NCBI GenBank assembly: GCA_029212785.1
Contig: JARGOG010000030.1
Coordinates: 1-51,719, forward strand
Source: Thalassobaculaceae bacterium
GTDB lineage: Bacteria > Pseudomonadota > Alphaproteobacteria > Thalassobaculales > Thalassobaculaceae
Direction: 5' to 3'
DNA: 51,719 nucleotides
This document shows positions 33,751 through 41,493 of this stretch, piece by piece (the first letter of the stretch is position 1; the number at the start of each line of letters is the position of its first letter). A model generated the notes under the pieces. That model ran no database searches. It saw only the letters and a list, made by a program, of their open reading frames with translations, and was not told the DNA's origin. A program made the translations under genes and the position numbers.

Positions 33751-34914
33751 TTACAAGAACGTCTCGCGCACATCGATCGACGACTGGCCGCCGACGCAGC
33801 CGAAACTGTCCTCCAGCCACGCCGTCGCCGCCGACCGGCCGATGTCGCGCAGGTGATGGAGGAAGGCCGGTTCCGCGTTCAGTTTGGACGAGGCATGCAT
33901 CTCCTCCATCTCCTCCGCCGCCGCGATCATATGGATACGGGTGACGCGATAGGCCTCGGGATCGAGCTTGCCGGCGGCGATCAGCCGATTGACGAAATGG
34001 ATCGCCCGCATCTCCCGCATCAGGGTGGAGTTGAAGGAGATCTCGTTAACCCGGTCCATGATCTCCCGCGCGTCGGTCGGCACCTGGTCGCGGTAGAGCG
34101 GGTTGATCTGAACGACCACAATGTCGCGGCAGTCGGAATTGTAGATCAGCGGGTACAACGCCGGATTACCCATATAGCCGCCGTCGTAATAGGCCTCGCC
34201 GTCGATCTCGACCGCCTTGTACAGGGTCGGCAGGCAGGCCGAAGCCATCACCGCGTCGATCGACAGTTCCTCGTTGTCGAACACCCGGATCTTGCCGGAC
34301 CGCACGTTGGTGGCGCTGATGTAGAGACGGATCCCGCTCTCGGCGACCGCCCGGTCGATATCGACCAGCTCCACCAGCACGTCCCGCAGCGGATTGAGCC
34401 CCAGCGGATTGGTCTGATATGGCGACAGGAAGCGGCTGAAGAAGTCGAGCGCGATGAAGCCGGGCGAGCTGTCGATCCGCCAGTTGCCGAGCAGCCGGTC
34501 GAGCGCGGTACGCTGGATCGGGCTGAACCGCCCGACATCGGCGATGCGGTTCCAGAAGGTCTCCAGCTTGTCCCGCGCGCCCTGGCGGCCGCCCTCGGCC
34601 CAGCCGGCGGCCATGACGACGGCGTTCATCGCGCCCGCGCTGGTACCGGAGATCGAATCGAACGCCACCCGCGGATCGGCCAGCAGCCCATCCAGCACAC
34701 CCCAGGTGAAGGCGCCGTGGGAGCCGCCGCCCTGGAGCGCGAGATTGATGCGCTTGACCTCCGGACCGGCCTTGGTCCTGCCGCGTTTCGGCTCGACCGC
34801 CGCCGCGGCCTCCGCGCGGACATGCGACGGGACCGCGGCATCGCGGCGCACGGGATCGCCGGCGCCGTCGCGCCCGATTGCGCCGTCCGCAGCCGCGCCC
34901 GGCCGTTTCGCCAT
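33751..34914 (-). CDS. Patatin-like phospholipase
   Basis: 387 residues. After a basic, Ala/Arg-rich N-terminus of about 50 residues comes the patatin fold: glycine-rich oxyanion motif LQGGGSHGAF, nucleophile Ser in GTSAGAMN (G-x-S-x-G), and the dyad Asp in YYDGGYMGN (D-G-G). The C-terminal part (FNSTLMREM..., MHASSKLNAEP) is typical of the alphaproteobacterial group often found beside bdhA. It probably hydrolyses acyl esters; a role in PHB or granule lipid turnover is suggested only by the neighbour. The ATG shares a base with the bdhA stop (TGATG), so the two genes are translationally coupled. Confidence 0.92.
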   Translation of the reverse strand: MAKRPGAAADGAIGRDGAGDPVRRDAAVPSHVRAEAAAAVEPKRGRTKAGPEVKRINLALQGGGSHGAFTWGVLDGLLADPRVAFDSISGTSAGAMNAVVMAAGWAEGGRQGARDKLETFWNRIADVGRFSPIQRTALDRLLGNWRIDSSPGFIALDFFSRFLSPYQTNPLGLNPLRDVLVELVDIDRAVAESGIRLYISATNVRSGKIRVFDNEELSIDAVMASACLPTLYKAVEIDGEAYYDGGYMGNPALYPLIYNSDCRDIVVVQINPLYRDQVPTDAREIMDRVNEISFNSTLMREMRAIHFVNRLIAAGKLDPEAYRVTRIHMIAAAEEMEEMHASSKLNAEPAFLHHLRDIGRSAATAWLEDSFGCVGGQSSIDVRETFL

Positions 34915-35699
34915 CAGCGGGCGACCCAGCCGCCGTCGATCTGGAGCGCGGCACCGGTGATCGAGCTCGAATGGTCGCCGGCCAGGAACACGGCGAGCGC
35001 GCCGAGATCCTCGATCTCGACAAATTTCTTGGTCGGCTGGCTGGCCAGGATGACATCGCGCACGACCTCTTCCTCGCTCAGGTTGTTCGCCTTGGCCTGC
35101 TCGCCGATCTGGCCTTCGACCAGCGGCGTCTTCACGAAGCCCGGGCAGATCGCGTTGCAGGTCACGCCCTGCTCCGCCGTCTCCAGCGCCACCACCTTGG
35201 TCAGGCCGACGACGCCGTGCTTGGCGGAGACATAGGCCGACTTGTAGGGCGAGGCGACCAGACCGTGGGCGGAAGCGATGTTGATGATCCGGCCCCAGCC
35301 GCGCTGCTTCATCCCGGGCAGCGCCGCCTTGATGGTGTAGAAATTGGACGACAGGTTGAGCGAGACGATCAGCTCCCAGCGGTCCTCGGGGAACTCGTCG
35401 ATCGGAGCGACGGTCTGGATCCCGGCGTTGTTCACCAGAATGTCCACTTTGCCGAAGGCGGCCTCGGCGTCGGTGACCAGCTTCTTCGCCTCGGCGCCCT
35501 TGGTCAGGTCGGCGCCGCTGAAGACCGCCTTGACGCCGAATTCGGTCTCGATACCGGCGCGGATTCCCTCGATCTCGCCGGCGTCGCCGAAGCCGTTCAG
35601 CATGACGTCGGCGCCGGCCGCCGCGAGCGCCCTGGCGATACCGAGACCGATACCGCTGGTGGAACCGGTGACGACGGCGGATTTGCCTTTGAGGCTCAT
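34914..35699 (-). CDS. bdhA: D-3-hydroxybutyrate dehydrogenase
   Basis: 261-residue SDR that interconverts (R)-3-hydroxybutyrate and acetoacetate, the step linking PHB breakdown to acetyl-CoA. TGSTSGIG at 11-18, NNAG at 90-93, catalytic Ser143, Tyr156 and Lys160, and the hallmark segments SAHGLVASPYKSAYVSAKHG (143-162) and CNAICPGFVKTPLV (181-194) that mark this family, with QIDGGW near the end. AGAGGAAAA precedes the ATG. Upstream at 35753-35766 is the same TGCACTGCACAAA motif as before the phasin gene, suggesting common control with PHB metabolism. Downstream it is coupled to the patatin-like gene. Confidence 0.95.
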   Translation of the reverse strand: MSLKGKSAVVTGSTSGIGLGIARALAAAGADVMLNGFGDAGEIEGIRAGIETEFGVKAVFSGADLTKGAEAKKLVTDAEAAFGKVDILVNNAGIQTVAPIDEFPEDRWELIVSLNLSSNFYTIKAALPGMKQRGWGRIINIASAHGLVASPYKSAYVSAKHGVVGLTKVVALETAEQGVTCNAICPGFVKTPLVEGQIGEQAKANNLSEEEVVRDVILASQPTKKFVEIEDLGALAVFLAGDHSSSITGAALQIDGGWVAR

Positions 35700-35752
35700 G
35701 TCGATTTTCCTCTGTTGCAGGGGTCGCGCCGGATCGGGCGGCCCGAATCTGG

Positions 35753-35766
35753 TTGCACTGCACAAA
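35753..35766. promoter_or_regulatory. TGC-rich putative PhaR-type operator upstream of bdhA
   Basis: TTGCACTGCACAAA, 54 bases before the bdhA start. The 13-mer at 35754-35766 is identical to the core of the phasin operator copy 1 at 24113-24125. Confidence 0.55.
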
Positions 35767-35859
35767 TTGAGACGCGGGAGCACGAGTGCAACCCTTCCCC
35801 CGATCCTCGCGGGTGCGGCAAACTTTCCCTGTGCCACGGAAGCGGTTATAGCTGCGCTC

Positions 35860-36306
35860 ATGTGCGCACAGAAAGCCCGTCCCGGAATTCTCGCCCCCAC
35901 CATCGACCAGATGGCGGCCCTGGCGGAGGATGCCCTGTCGAACGTTCCCCAGGAGCTGCTGAAGCCGCTTTCGGGTCTTGCCATCCTGGTCGAGGATTTC
36001 CCCGACGAGGAGGTCTGCGAGGCCATGGACCTGGAGACGCCGTTCGATCTGCTCGGCCTGTATCAGGGCGTGCCGTTAGGACACCGTTCCACGGGGGAGA
36101 CGCCGGCCGATCTCGATCGGGTTTTTCTGTTCCGTCGCTCGATCCTGGACTACTGGATCGAGAGCGGCGACGACCTCTACTCGGTGGTGCGCCACGTGCT
36201 GATCCACGAGATCGGCCACCACTACGGCTACAGCGACAGCGAGATGGAAGAGCTGGAGCAACTGGCCGAAGAGGACGAAACCAACGCGCCGGCGGGGCGG
36301 GCCTAG
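35860..36306 (+). CDS. Zincin-like metallopeptidase family protein
   Basis: About 148 residues. The active-site helix HEIGHHYGYSD carries HExxH plus a downstream Asp, the pattern of the small Zincin_1/DUF1025 metallopeptidase family common in alphaproteobacteria. The N-terminal half (MAALAEDALSNVPQELL, AILVEDFPDEE) is also typical. Substrate is unknown. ATG 35860 has no strong ribosome site; the frame is open far upstream and ATG 35911 is an alternative. It is divergent from bdhA, whose promoter region it shares. Confidence 0.88.
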   Translation: MCAQKARPGILAPTIDQMAALAEDALSNVPQELLKPLSGLAILVEDFPDEEVCEAMDLETPFDLLGLYQGVPLGHRSTGETPADLDRVFLFRRSILDYWIESGDDLYSVVRHVLIHEIGHHYGYSDSEMEELEQLAEEDETNAPAGRA

Positions 36307-36324
36307 GCCCCGTCCTACCCGCAT

Positions 36325-36418
36325 CATCTCGTCATCCGGAACTTGAGCAGGATCCACGCGCCAACAGGCGCGCGGTATCCGGCACGGGCCCTGAATCGAG
36401 TTCAGGACGACAATGACT
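36325..36418. repeat. REP-like intergenic palindromic element
   Basis: Between the zincin gene and the convergent SDR lies GTCATCCGGAACTTGAGCAG..., a near-palindrome with inner arms ATCCACGCGCC / GGCGCGCGGTAT around AACA (about 36353-36380) and outer arms GTCATCCGGAACTTGA / TCGAGTTCAGGACGAC. Its 'cgtcatcc...ggatccacg' wording resembles dispersed intergenic repeats frequent in alphaproteobacterial genomes. Only one copy is in the window. Confidence 0.5.
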
Positions 36419-36434
36419 CTACCGCGTTAGGTCC

Positions 36435-37196
36435 CTACTTCGCGCCCATGCGGATCGCGCCGTCGAGCCGGATCGTCTCGCCGTTGAGCATCGGGTTGTC
36501 GACGATGCTCTCCACCAGCCGGGCGAATTCCTCCGGCTTGCCGAGACGCGACGGGAACGGAATCTGGGCGGCGAGGCTGTCCTGCACCTCCTGGGGCATG
36601 CCGAGCACCATCGGCGTGCCGAAGATCCCCGGCGCGATGGCGCACACGCGAATACCGGTGCGGGCGAACTCGCGGGCCGCCACCAGGGTCAGGGAATGCA
36701 CCCCGCCCTTCGAGGCGGCATAGGCGGCCTGGCCGATCTGCCCCTCGAAGGCGGCGACGCTGGCGGTCGACACGATGACGCCGCGCTGGCCGTCGCCGTC
36801 GGGATCGTTGCCCGCCATGGCGGCGCCGGCGAGGCGGATCAGGTTGAAGGTTCCGACCAGATTGACGTCGATGACCTTCTTGAAATCCGCGAGCGCCATC
36901 GGCCCGTCGCGGCCGACGATGCGCTTGGCCGGCGCGATGCCCGCGCAGTTGACCAGCACGACCGGGCTGCCATGCGCCTCGCCGGCCTCGGCGACCGCGG
37001 ATTCCGCCGAGGCCGCGTCGGAGACGTCGCAGGCGAGCGCCAGACCGCCGATCTCGCCGGCCAGGTCCTGTGCCGCGCTGATGTTCACGTCGAGCAGCGC
37101 CACCTTGGCGCCGCGCGCAGCCAGCGCCCGGGCCGTCGCCGCGCCGAGACCACTGCCGCCGCCGGTGACGAGCGCACCCTTGCCGTTGAGATCCAT
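36435..37196 (-). CDS. SDR, 3-hydroxyacyl-CoA dehydrogenase type (HSD17B10-like)
   Basis: 253 residues. TGGGSGLG at 11-18, NCAG near 88-91, Ser in STASVAAF, and YAASKGG for Tyr/Lys. The DVN... region, the phrase CAIAPGIFGTPMVLGMP and the C-terminal NPMLNGETIRLDGAIRM are characteristic of the type II 3-hydroxyacyl-CoA dehydrogenase/17beta-HSD10 group. It probably oxidises 3-hydroxyacyl-CoA in fatty-acid or branched amino-acid degradation. It stands alone, convergent with the zincin gene. Confidence 0.92.
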   Translation of the reverse strand: MDLNGKGALVTGGGSGLGAATARALAARGAKVALLDVNISAAQDLAGEIGGLALACDVSDAASAESAVAEAGEAHGSPVVLVNCAGIAPAKRIVGRDGPMALADFKKVIDVNLVGTFNLIRLAGAAMAGNDPDGDGQRGVIVSTASVAAFEGQIGQAAYAASKGGVHSLTLVAAREFARTGIRVCAIAPGIFGTPMVLGMPQEVQDSLAAQIPFPSRLGKPEEFARLVESIVDNPMLNGETIRLDGAIRMGAK

Positions 37197-37280
37197 CGCT
37201 TTACCTCCCGTCGCGGACTATCCGTTCTGCCGGTTCCGGTGATATCAGATCGCCGGGCCAAGCACGAGACGGAGACCGTC

Positions 37281-37733
37281 ATGGCGACGCTTAACGAGAT
37301 CCCCCTACCCGCCCGGTTGCTGGGTTTCGCCGGCACCCTCCCGTTCCTTGGCGGGGCCGTCGGGGTATGGGCGCTGGACGCCCCCTGGGACTGGGTCGTG
37401 CTCAACGCCCAGATCTATTACGGTTGCGCGATCCTCTCCTTCCTCGGCGCGGTCCATTGGGGCCGCGCCCTGGGCAGTTCGCTGGAGGGCGAGGCGCTAT
37501 GGCGACCGCTGGCCTGGAGCGTGACGCCGGCCCTGATCTCCTGGGTCGCCGCCTTCGCCAAGCCGGACCTGGCAATCGTGATCCTGATCAGCGGCCTGAC
37601 CGCCGCCTATGCGGTCGACCGGTCCGCCACCGCGCTCGGCTGGTTCCCGGCATGGTACGGGGTCCTGCGCAAGTCGCTCACCGCCCTGGCGGTGGCGGGG
37701 CTGGGGGCGAGCCTGGTCAAGGTGCTCGCGTAG
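37281..37733 (+). CDS. DUF3429 membrane protein
   Basis: 150 residues with about five hydrophobic helices. Motifs ARLLGFAGTLPF near 11-22, YYGCAILSFLGAVHWG near 46-61, and a C-terminal WFPAWYGVLRKSLTALAV match the DUF3429 family of uncharacterised bacterial inner-membrane proteins. GAGACGGAGA lies before the ATG. Its 3' end faces the D-2-hydroxyacid dehydrogenase gene 55 bases away. Function unknown. Confidence 0.85.
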   Translation: MATLNEIPLPARLLGFAGTLPFLGGAVGVWALDAPWDWVVLNAQIYYGCAILSFLGAVHWGRALGSSLEGEALWRPLAWSVTPALISWVAAFAKPDLAIVILISGLTAAYAVDRSATALGWFPAWYGVLRKSLTALAVAGLGASLVKVLA

Positions 37734-37787
37734 CCCGCCCGTCCCCGTTTCCCCGCCCCCAGGACAGGGAGAATCGGACGTTTCCCG

Positions 37788-38747
37788 TCAATATCCGCGT
37801 GCGCGGTCGACCTGATGCAGCAGGGGACGGCCATCGAGAAAGCGGGCGGTGTTCTCGACCACCAGATCGGCGACGATCGCGTCGCGATCCGGATGCAGGC
37901 CGCCGACATGGGGCCACACGCTGATCCCCGGCGTGGTCCAGAACGGATCGTCGCGTGGCAGCGGCTCGGTGCGGAACACGTCGAGCACGGCGCCGGCGAT
38001 CACCCCACCGGTCACCGCCGCAATCAGATCGGCATCGACCACGGTGGCGCCGCGACCGAAATTCAGGAACCAGGCGCCCGGGCGCATCGCCGCGAACCGG
38101 TCGGCGTTCATGAAGTCGCGAGTGTCCGGCGTGACCGGCAACAGGTTCAGTACGAAATCCGCCTCACCCAGCATCCGGTCGGTCTCCTGCGGCCCGTAGA
38201 CCGCATCCACATGCTCCACCGATCCCGGCGAGCGGCGCACCCCGACCACGCGGAGTTCCAGCGCACGGGCCTTGCGCGCCAGCTCCGCGCCGATGGTGCC
38301 GAGACCGAGAATGCCGAGCGTCTTGCCCGCCAGCGGCACGGCGACGCGCCGGGTCCAGGTCGCGGTCTGCTGGTCGATGGCGGCGGCCGCGATCGGCTTG
38401 GTGGCGTGGAACAGGGCGGCGAGGATGTTCTCCGGCATCTGCACCCGGTGCACCCCCTTGGCGGCACTCAGCAGGAGCGCGTCGGACAGGTCCGGGCGGC
38501 CGAGCCAGGATTCGACCCCCGCCGTCGTCGTCTGCACCCAGCGTAGCTTCGGCATCTCGGCGAGCAGGCCGGCCGGCGCCCCCCAGGCCAGCATCATCTC
38601 CGCCTCGGCCTTCTGGGCGGCACTTGGCGTGTCGGCACGGTCGACGCCCTCCAGGCGCAACCGGTCGTCCAGTCCGGCGGCGGCCAGCGCCTCCACATAG
38701 ACCGGCGCCCCGTCAGTCCACAGCACCATCAAAGGCTTATCCGCCAT
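37788..38747 (-). CDS. D-2-hydroxyacid dehydrogenase (NAD-binding)
   Basis: 319 residues. The NAD-binding motif GLGTIGAELA is near 147-156; catalytic residues are Arg in NFGRGATVVD, Glu in FRTEPLP and His in WPHVGGL. Relatives reduce 2-keto acids (glyoxylate/hydroxypyruvate reductase, phosphonate or formate DH branches). ATG 38747 follows GAGGAGATG and overlaps the end of the cyclase gene by 11 bases, so the two are co-translated. This link between a metabolic dehydrogenase and a nucleotide cyclase is unusual. Confidence 0.92.
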   Translation of the reverse strand: MADKPLMVLWTDGAPVYVEALAAAGLDDRLRLEGVDRADTPSAAQKAEAEMMLAWGAPAGLLAEMPKLRWVQTTTAGVESWLGRPDLSDALLLSAAKGVHRVQMPENILAALFHATKPIAAAAIDQQTATWTRRVAVPLAGKTLGILGLGTIGAELARKARALELRVVGVRRSPGSVEHVDAVYGPQETDRMLGEADFVLNLLPVTPDTRDFMNADRFAAMRPGAWFLNFGRGATVVDADLIAAVTGGVIAGAVLDVFRTEPLPRDDPFWTTPGISVWPHVGGLHPDRDAIVADLVVENTARFLDGRPLLHQVDRARGY

Positions 38748-40545
38748 CGGACATCTCCTCAGCAACTGGATCACCGGGAAGTCGGACGACCTCGACCGGC
38801 TCGGCAAGTCCCCGGACCCGGGCGCGCTCGCGCCGGCCCGCCGTCACCAGCGGCGCCACGGACGGATCCTCGGCGAGTTGGCCGCTCACCACCACCTCTC
38901 CGCCGGCGGCGAGTCCCTGGACCCGGGCGGCCAGATTCACCATGGAGCCGAAATAGTCCAGACGATCATTCAGCGTGACCGCAATGCTCGCCCCGGCGTG
39001 AACGCCGATCTTGATGGAGATCGCCTCGCCGCCCTGCTCTCGATTGAACGCCTGTGTCCCTTTCTGGACGGCGATCGCGGCGCGCACGGCGTCGGAGGGT
39101 TCGGCGAAAGCCGCCATCACCGCGTCGCCGATGGTCTTCACAATCGCCCCCCGGTGGCCGCGCACGATCCGACCGAGATAGGCGAAATGCTCGCGCACCA
39201 GATGATAGGCACTGGCGTCACCGATCCGCTCGTACAGCGCGGTCGAACCCTGGAGGTCGGTGAACATCAGCGCGATCTGAGCGATCGACACCTGATCCCC
39301 CGGATGCAGGACCGCGTTCGAGAACAGGTCGCGGAATGCCTGCAGCGTCGTGACCTCGTGGGCGGTCAGAGCCTCGGCGACCCAGGCGCGCGACTCGACG
39401 ACCAACGTGCGGCGCACCTCGCCCCGGTTCTCCAGGGTCACGGTATCGGGCGCGGAGGGTGGACCGGCACGGACCTCGGCGCCGGCCACGACCACGGCGG
39501 GGGCCGGACCGTCGATCTCGACATCGCACTGCCCGCCGGTCTCCAGCGTGCGGTAGCGGTAGGCCGCCGCCGCCAGGTCGGCCGGCACCGTGCGGGCGTC
39601 ACCTGCTTCCAGCGTCACCTGCAGGATCACGTGCGGCATCGACATCGGCCCGAACAGGCAGAACTCGCCATCCTGGACCGGGCGAACCGCGGGGGCCGGC
39701 TGGAAACTCAGTTCCACATTGCGGGAGAAGTCGCGGTCGTAGGTGATGTTGCACGACTCGCAATGGGCCGCGTCGGGCACCTGATCGAGGGAATGGGCCG
39801 TCAGCTTGGCGCCGCGACAGCGCGGGCAGAGCAGGTCCCAGCGCGATTCGAGCAGCCCGTCACGCACCGCCTCCAGGCACAGTTCGGTCACCGCCAACGA
39901 ATCCTCGCGCCATTCCCGGGCGAGGCGGCGCGGGCGGATGCGGATCAGGTCGGTCTCCTGCGCCTCCAGCACATAGTCAGCCAACCGGTTGCCGAGATTG
40001 TGGCCGTTCGGGCTGGCGTTGATGTCGGCGACAATCCGCTCCAGCCGCTGGCGGCGCACCGGGTCCAGAGGCGCCCGCTTGGGCGTGAAAACCCGCTCAC
40101 TGGCGCCGGCGGCGAAGCGGCGGACGTCCTCTACCAGGGCGCTGAAGCTCTTTTCGGTACTGGAGAAAAAACTGGTCGCAAGCAGCAGTCGGCCGATCAG
40201 GTTCGCCGGCGCCGCCTCCATCCGGTAGACGCAGCGGCAACCGCCCGGCGTCGCCTCAAGCTCCGCATGGGCGATCAGCACGGCGATCGGCCCGCGGGAG
40301 AACCGGCGCTCATGGCGGAACCAGCGGTCGGTCACCCATTCAACCGGCACCTCCTCCCAGGCGAGCAGAACCGGGCCGACCTTCGCCTCGGTGAAGAATC
40401 GGACGGTCCCGTCGGGCTGCTCCTCCTGGCGGATCCGGTGCTTTGGCAGGCCCGCCGCCTCGTTGAAGCGCGCGGTGTCCGACAGCAGCGGCCAGATCAC
40501 CTCCGGCGGGTGATCGAATTCCCAGACCATTATATGGCTCTTCAC
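38737..40545 (-). CDS. SRPBCC-zinc ribbon-class III adenylate cyclase fusion
   Basis: 602 residues in three parts. Residues 5-150 look like a SRPBCC (START-like) ligand-binding domain (MVWEFDHPPEVIWPLLSD). Residues 165-410 match the DUF5939-type linker, with a zinc ribbon Cys240, Cys243, Cys262, Cys265. Residues 420-590 are a class III nucleotide cyclase with all key residues: metal Asp430 and Asp474, adenine-specifying Lys470 and Asp530, and transition-state Asn537 and Arg541, so cAMP is the expected product. No membrane segment is seen. The start is a GTG at 40545 with AAGG eight bases upstream. It lies 10 bases after the DUF455 gene and overlaps the dehydrogenase gene. Confidence 0.88.
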   Translation of the reverse strand: MKSHIMVWEFDHPPEVIWPLLSDTARFNEAAGLPKHRIRQEEQPDGTVRFFTEAKVGPVLLAWEEVPVEWVTDRWFRHERRFSRGPIAVLIAHAELEATPGGCRCVYRMEAAPANLIGRLLLATSFFSSTEKSFSALVEDVRRFAAGASERVFTPKRAPLDPVRRQRLERIVADINASPNGHNLGNRLADYVLEAQETDLIRIRPRRLAREWREDSLAVTELCLEAVRDGLLESRWDLLCPRCRGAKLTAHSLDQVPDAAHCESCNITYDRDFSRNVELSFQPAPAVRPVQDGEFCLFGPMSMPHVILQVTLEAGDARTVPADLAAAAYRYRTLETGGQCDVEIDGPAPAVVVAGAEVRAGPPSAPDTVTLENRGEVRRTLVVESRAWVAEALTAHEVTTLQAFRDLFSNAVLHPGDQVSIAQIALMFTDLQGSTALYERIGDASAYHLVREHFAYLGRIVRGHRGAIVKTIGDAVMAAFAEPSDAVRAAIAVQKGTQAFNREQGGEAISIKIGVHAGASIAVTLNDRLDYFGSMVNLAARVQGLAAGGEVVVSGQLAEDPSVAPLVTAGRRERARVRGLAEPVEVVRLPGDPVAEEMSDGG

Positions 40546-40555
40546 TGTCGCACCT

Positions 40556-41455
40556 TCATTCCGACCCGCCACGCTGGCTGGCGAGGTACTCCTCGCCGAG
40601 CGGGCCGTAAAACGCCGCATCGAAACCCGCCGCCTCGCGGGACGGGATGTTGAACGGCGGCTTAACCCCGCCGCGAAAGCGGGCGCGCACGATCGCCTGC
40701 CAGGTGGAGATCGGCTCCAAATCGCGTTCGGCGCAGAGGTGGTCGAACCAGCGCTTGCCGACGGCCACATGGCCGATCTCGTCGTCATGGATGATCTGCA
40801 AGATATCAGCCGAGGGATCGTCGCCGACCGCGCGCAGCTTGGCCACCATCGCCGGCGTGACGTCGAGACCGCGCGCCTCCAGCACCAGCGGCACGACCGC
40901 CTGGCGGGCCAGCGGATCGTCCGACGTCTCCACCGCCGCCTGCCACAGCCCGTCATGGGCCGGCAACGCGCCATAATACGAGCCCAGTTCCTCCAGCCGG
41001 TCGGCAATCAGCAGAAAGTGTTTCGACTCCTCGTCACCGACCCTGACCCAGTCATCCGCGTAGGTGGGCGGAAACCCGGCATCGGGAAAGCGCACGACCG
41101 CATCCCAGGCGAGGTCGACCGCGTTCAGCTCGATATGGGCGAGCGCGTGCAGCAGGGCGACCCGGCCGCGCGTTTCCGGGGTGATCTTTCGCTTCTTCAC
41201 CCGCCTCGGCGGCAGCAGCACCGGCGCCTCGGGGCGTCCCGGTCGGTCCGGTGGGGCCACCGAATAGGCGAACGGCAGCGTGCCCGACCGCCAGGCGTCC
41301 GCCGCCCGGCGGCCAAGTTCGGCCTTCGCTCGGGCATCGGCGGTGGTGAGCACCGCGACCGCGGCATGGCTGAGATCGATGAACTGCATGTCGGTACTGA
41401 TGTAGCGCGACAGCGTATTCCGTGCACCCGCATCCATGCCTATGCTCGCGCCCAT
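40556..41455 (-). CDS. DUF455 ferritin-like protein
   Basis: 299 residues. Carboxylate/His-rich helices typical of a ferritin-like diiron fold are visible: LAHIELNAVDLAWD, VGDEESKHFLLI, and IIHDDEIGHVAVG. The family (DUF455, distantly related to MiaE and rubrerythrin) has no settled function. The start is uncertain: ATG 41455 is the longest; ATG 41389 (before QFIDLSHAAVAVL) fits the family start better, but no ribosome site decides. It begins the three-gene run with the cyclase and D-2-hydroxyacid dehydrogenase and is divergent from the M20 peptidase. Confidence 0.88.
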   Translation of the reverse strand: MGASIGMDAGARNTLSRYISTDMQFIDLSHAAVAVLTTADARAKAELGRRAADAWRSGTLPFAYSVAPPDRPGRPEAPVLLPPRRVKKRKITPETRGRVALLHALAHIELNAVDLAWDAVVRFPDAGFPPTYADDWVRVGDEESKHFLLIADRLEELGSYYGALPAHDGLWQAAVETSDDPLARQAVVPLVLEARGLDVTPAMVAKLRAVGDDPSADILQIIHDDEIGHVAVGKRWFDHLCAERDLEPISTWQAIVRARFRGGVKPPFNIPSREAAGFDAAFYGPLGEEYLASQRGGSE

Positions 41456-41493
41456 GTCCTAACAAGGGCGTGATCGAAACTGGGAGCGACTTC

